Translations under genes and position numbers: made by a program
Notes under the pieces: model-generated
Database searches by the model: none
Seen by the model: the letters and a program-made list of their open reading frames with translations, nothing else
What the model was told of the DNA's origin: nothing
Shown: positions 13,448 to 14,219 of the stretch, in pieces
How positions within the stretch are numbered: position 1 is the first letter of the stretch
How the letters are laid out: each line of letters starts with the position of its first letter
Assembly (NCBI GenBank): GCA_023269645.1
Contig: JAHFPR010000025.1
Location: 1-14,219, forward strand
DNA from: Alphaproteobacteria bacterium
GTDB lineage: Bacteria > Pseudomonadota > Alphaproteobacteria > Rickettsiales > UBA8987
Direction: 5' to 3'
Length of the DNA stretch: 14,219 nucleotides

Positions 13448-14219
13448 CTACTGCTTCGCGGGCGCGCCGCCTTGCCCTTCCTTGATAATGCCGACCAGAT
13501 CATCGGGCAGGGGAGGCGCGGAAGGCACAGCATTTCCCTGCTCGTTTTTCTTCTCCTCATCCTTGGGCGCGGCGGGAACCGGAGCATCGGAAGGCGGAAT
13601 CACAGCAGGCGGAGCAGGGGGTACGTGCGCCATTCCCGCAGGTGCGGGCGGAACAACCGGAGCCATGCCTGAAGGTGCGGGCGGAATGGCCGCAGGCGGG
13701 GCAGGAGGAGCCAGACGTGCAGGTGGCAGATTGCCCGGAGCCGGAATGGCCGGCGCGGAAGGAATCAGGCCGGGCGTTCCGTGCATCGGCTCGGCGGCGG
13801 GAACCGGAGCCGCAGGAGTGGTTGCAGCAGGAGCGATTGCAGCAGGCAGGGGTGGCATCGCGGGCGGAACGGACGCGGGCGCAGTGTTGTCCATCATCGG
13901 CGCATGAGCGGGCATCGGCGCATGGGCGGGCGCACTTCCTGCCATCGGCGCACGCATCATGGGTGCATTGCCCATCGGGGCGTGTGCAGGAGCACCGGGT
14001 GCAGGGATGGCGGGCGCAGGTGCGGCACTCGGAGCCTGCGGCGCAGAAGGTGCGGGCATCGGCGGCATGGCGGGCGTGGGAACAGCCATCGGCTCAGCCT
14101 CTTCCGGAGCGGCGATAACGTGCCTGGTGCTGGTATTTTCAGCAGGTTTCGCGGATTCCGCAGCGGCCTTCACTTTCGCCGAATGTCTTTTGGAAGTGCC
14201 GGATTTCAGATGTTTGGAG
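13448..14219 (-). CDS. Pro/Ala/Met-rich protein, 5'-truncated by window edge
   Basis: I do not recognise this protein. The frame stays open from the stop at 13448 to the right edge, where the first visible residues are SKHLKSGTSKRHSAK; a GTG at 14173 could be a start but nothing marks it as one, so I treat the gene as partial. About 257 residues are visible. After a lysine/alanine-rich start they are low-complexity, dominated by P, A and M, with APM, PAHAPM, MPPMPAP and APPAPP repeats, and many PP pairs. The last part is more ordinary: KDEEKKNEQGN, then LPDDLVGIIKEGQGGAPAKQ. No membrane segment is visible. It could be the tail of a larger protein with a folded domain off the window. It is followed directly, in frame, by tsaB. 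Confidence 0.68.
   Translation of the reverse strand, partial: SKHLKSGTSKRHSAKVKAAAESAKPAENTSTRHVIAAPEEAEPMAVPTPAMPPMPAPSAPQAPSAAPAPAIPAPGAPAHAPMGNAPMMRAPMAGSAPAHAPMPAHAPMMDNTAPASVPPAMPPLPAAIAPAATTPAAPVPAAEPMHGTPGLIPSAPAIPAPGNLPPARLAPPAPPAAIPPAPSGMAPVVPPAPAGMAHVPPAPPAVIPPSDAPVPAAPKDEEKKNEQGNAVPSAPPLPDDLVGIIKEGQGGAPAKQ
13895..13930. repeat. 18-bp tandem duplication in the Pro/Ala-rich gene
   Basis: Two adjacent 18-base copies (13895-13912 catcggcgcatgagcggg and 13913-13930) differ at one base and encode PAHAPM twice on the - strand. Related catcggcgca units follow near 13943. This is internal expansion of coding sequence. Confidence 0.7.

Noticed and set aside
12836..13907. Long + strand open frames opposite tsaB and the Pro/Ala-rich gene
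   Set aside because: They arise from GC-rich antisense sequence. The - strand has TsaB family motifs and coupled overlaps, and the + frames have none.
1..14219. tRNA, rRNA or riboswitch, including a TPP riboswitch before thiE
   Set aside because: I found no cloverleaf or conserved THI-box core; the thiE leader is entirely tandem repeat.

Overview
The window looks like chromosome from an alphaproteobacterium. Its core genes are GC-rich. EF-P, ThiE, the class I aldolase and the OmpA-like lipid-side protein all have the alphaproteobacterial flavour of their families. The lineage within the class cannot be fixed from this window. Most of the DNA is housekeeping, but it is unusually rich in palindromic repeats, and at least three of these lie inside or across coding sequence.

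Bases 1-6749 are a central-carbon block on the + strand: the 3' part of transketolase (tkt), glyceraldehyde-3-phosphate dehydrogenase (gap), phosphoglycerate kinase (pgk), a DhnA/FbaB-type class I fructose-bisphosphate aldolase (fba) and thiamine-phosphate synthase (thiE). Together they cover lower glycolysis/gluconeogenesis, the non-oxidative pentose phosphate link and the making of the cofactor that transketolase uses. A small membrane protein of unknown function sits on the - strand between tkt and gap, and has its own terminator-like hairpin. The GAPDH lacks all three residues that normally give NAD specificity.

Bases 6728-8061 hold a convergent, possibly RsfS-like small gene on the - strand, a nested palindromic repeat, a possible 30-residue leader ORF, and efp (elongation factor P). 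Bases 8088-10575 are a visibly AT-richer two-gene type II restriction-modification module: a putative nuclease overlapping an N6-adenine methyltransferase by 8 bases. It lies between efp and suhB and is the clearest candidate for recent gene transfer.

Bases 10598-12063 hold suhB (inositol monophosphatase family) and an exported OmpA-like peptidoglycan-binding protein. After another long palindromic repeat, the - strand carries an operon read from the right edge: a proline/alanine/methionine-rich protein open to the window edge, tsaB (tRNA t6A synthesis) and rimI (protein N-acetyltransferase).

The most interesting theme is the repeats. One 93-base palindrome is inserted codon-exact into thiE. 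Another palindrome is read through in tkt. A third supplies the stop codon and last residues of tkt. A repeat nested inside another repeat lies ahead of efp. This resembles the ORF-resident palindromic elements known from Rickettsia, although the sequences here are of a different kind.
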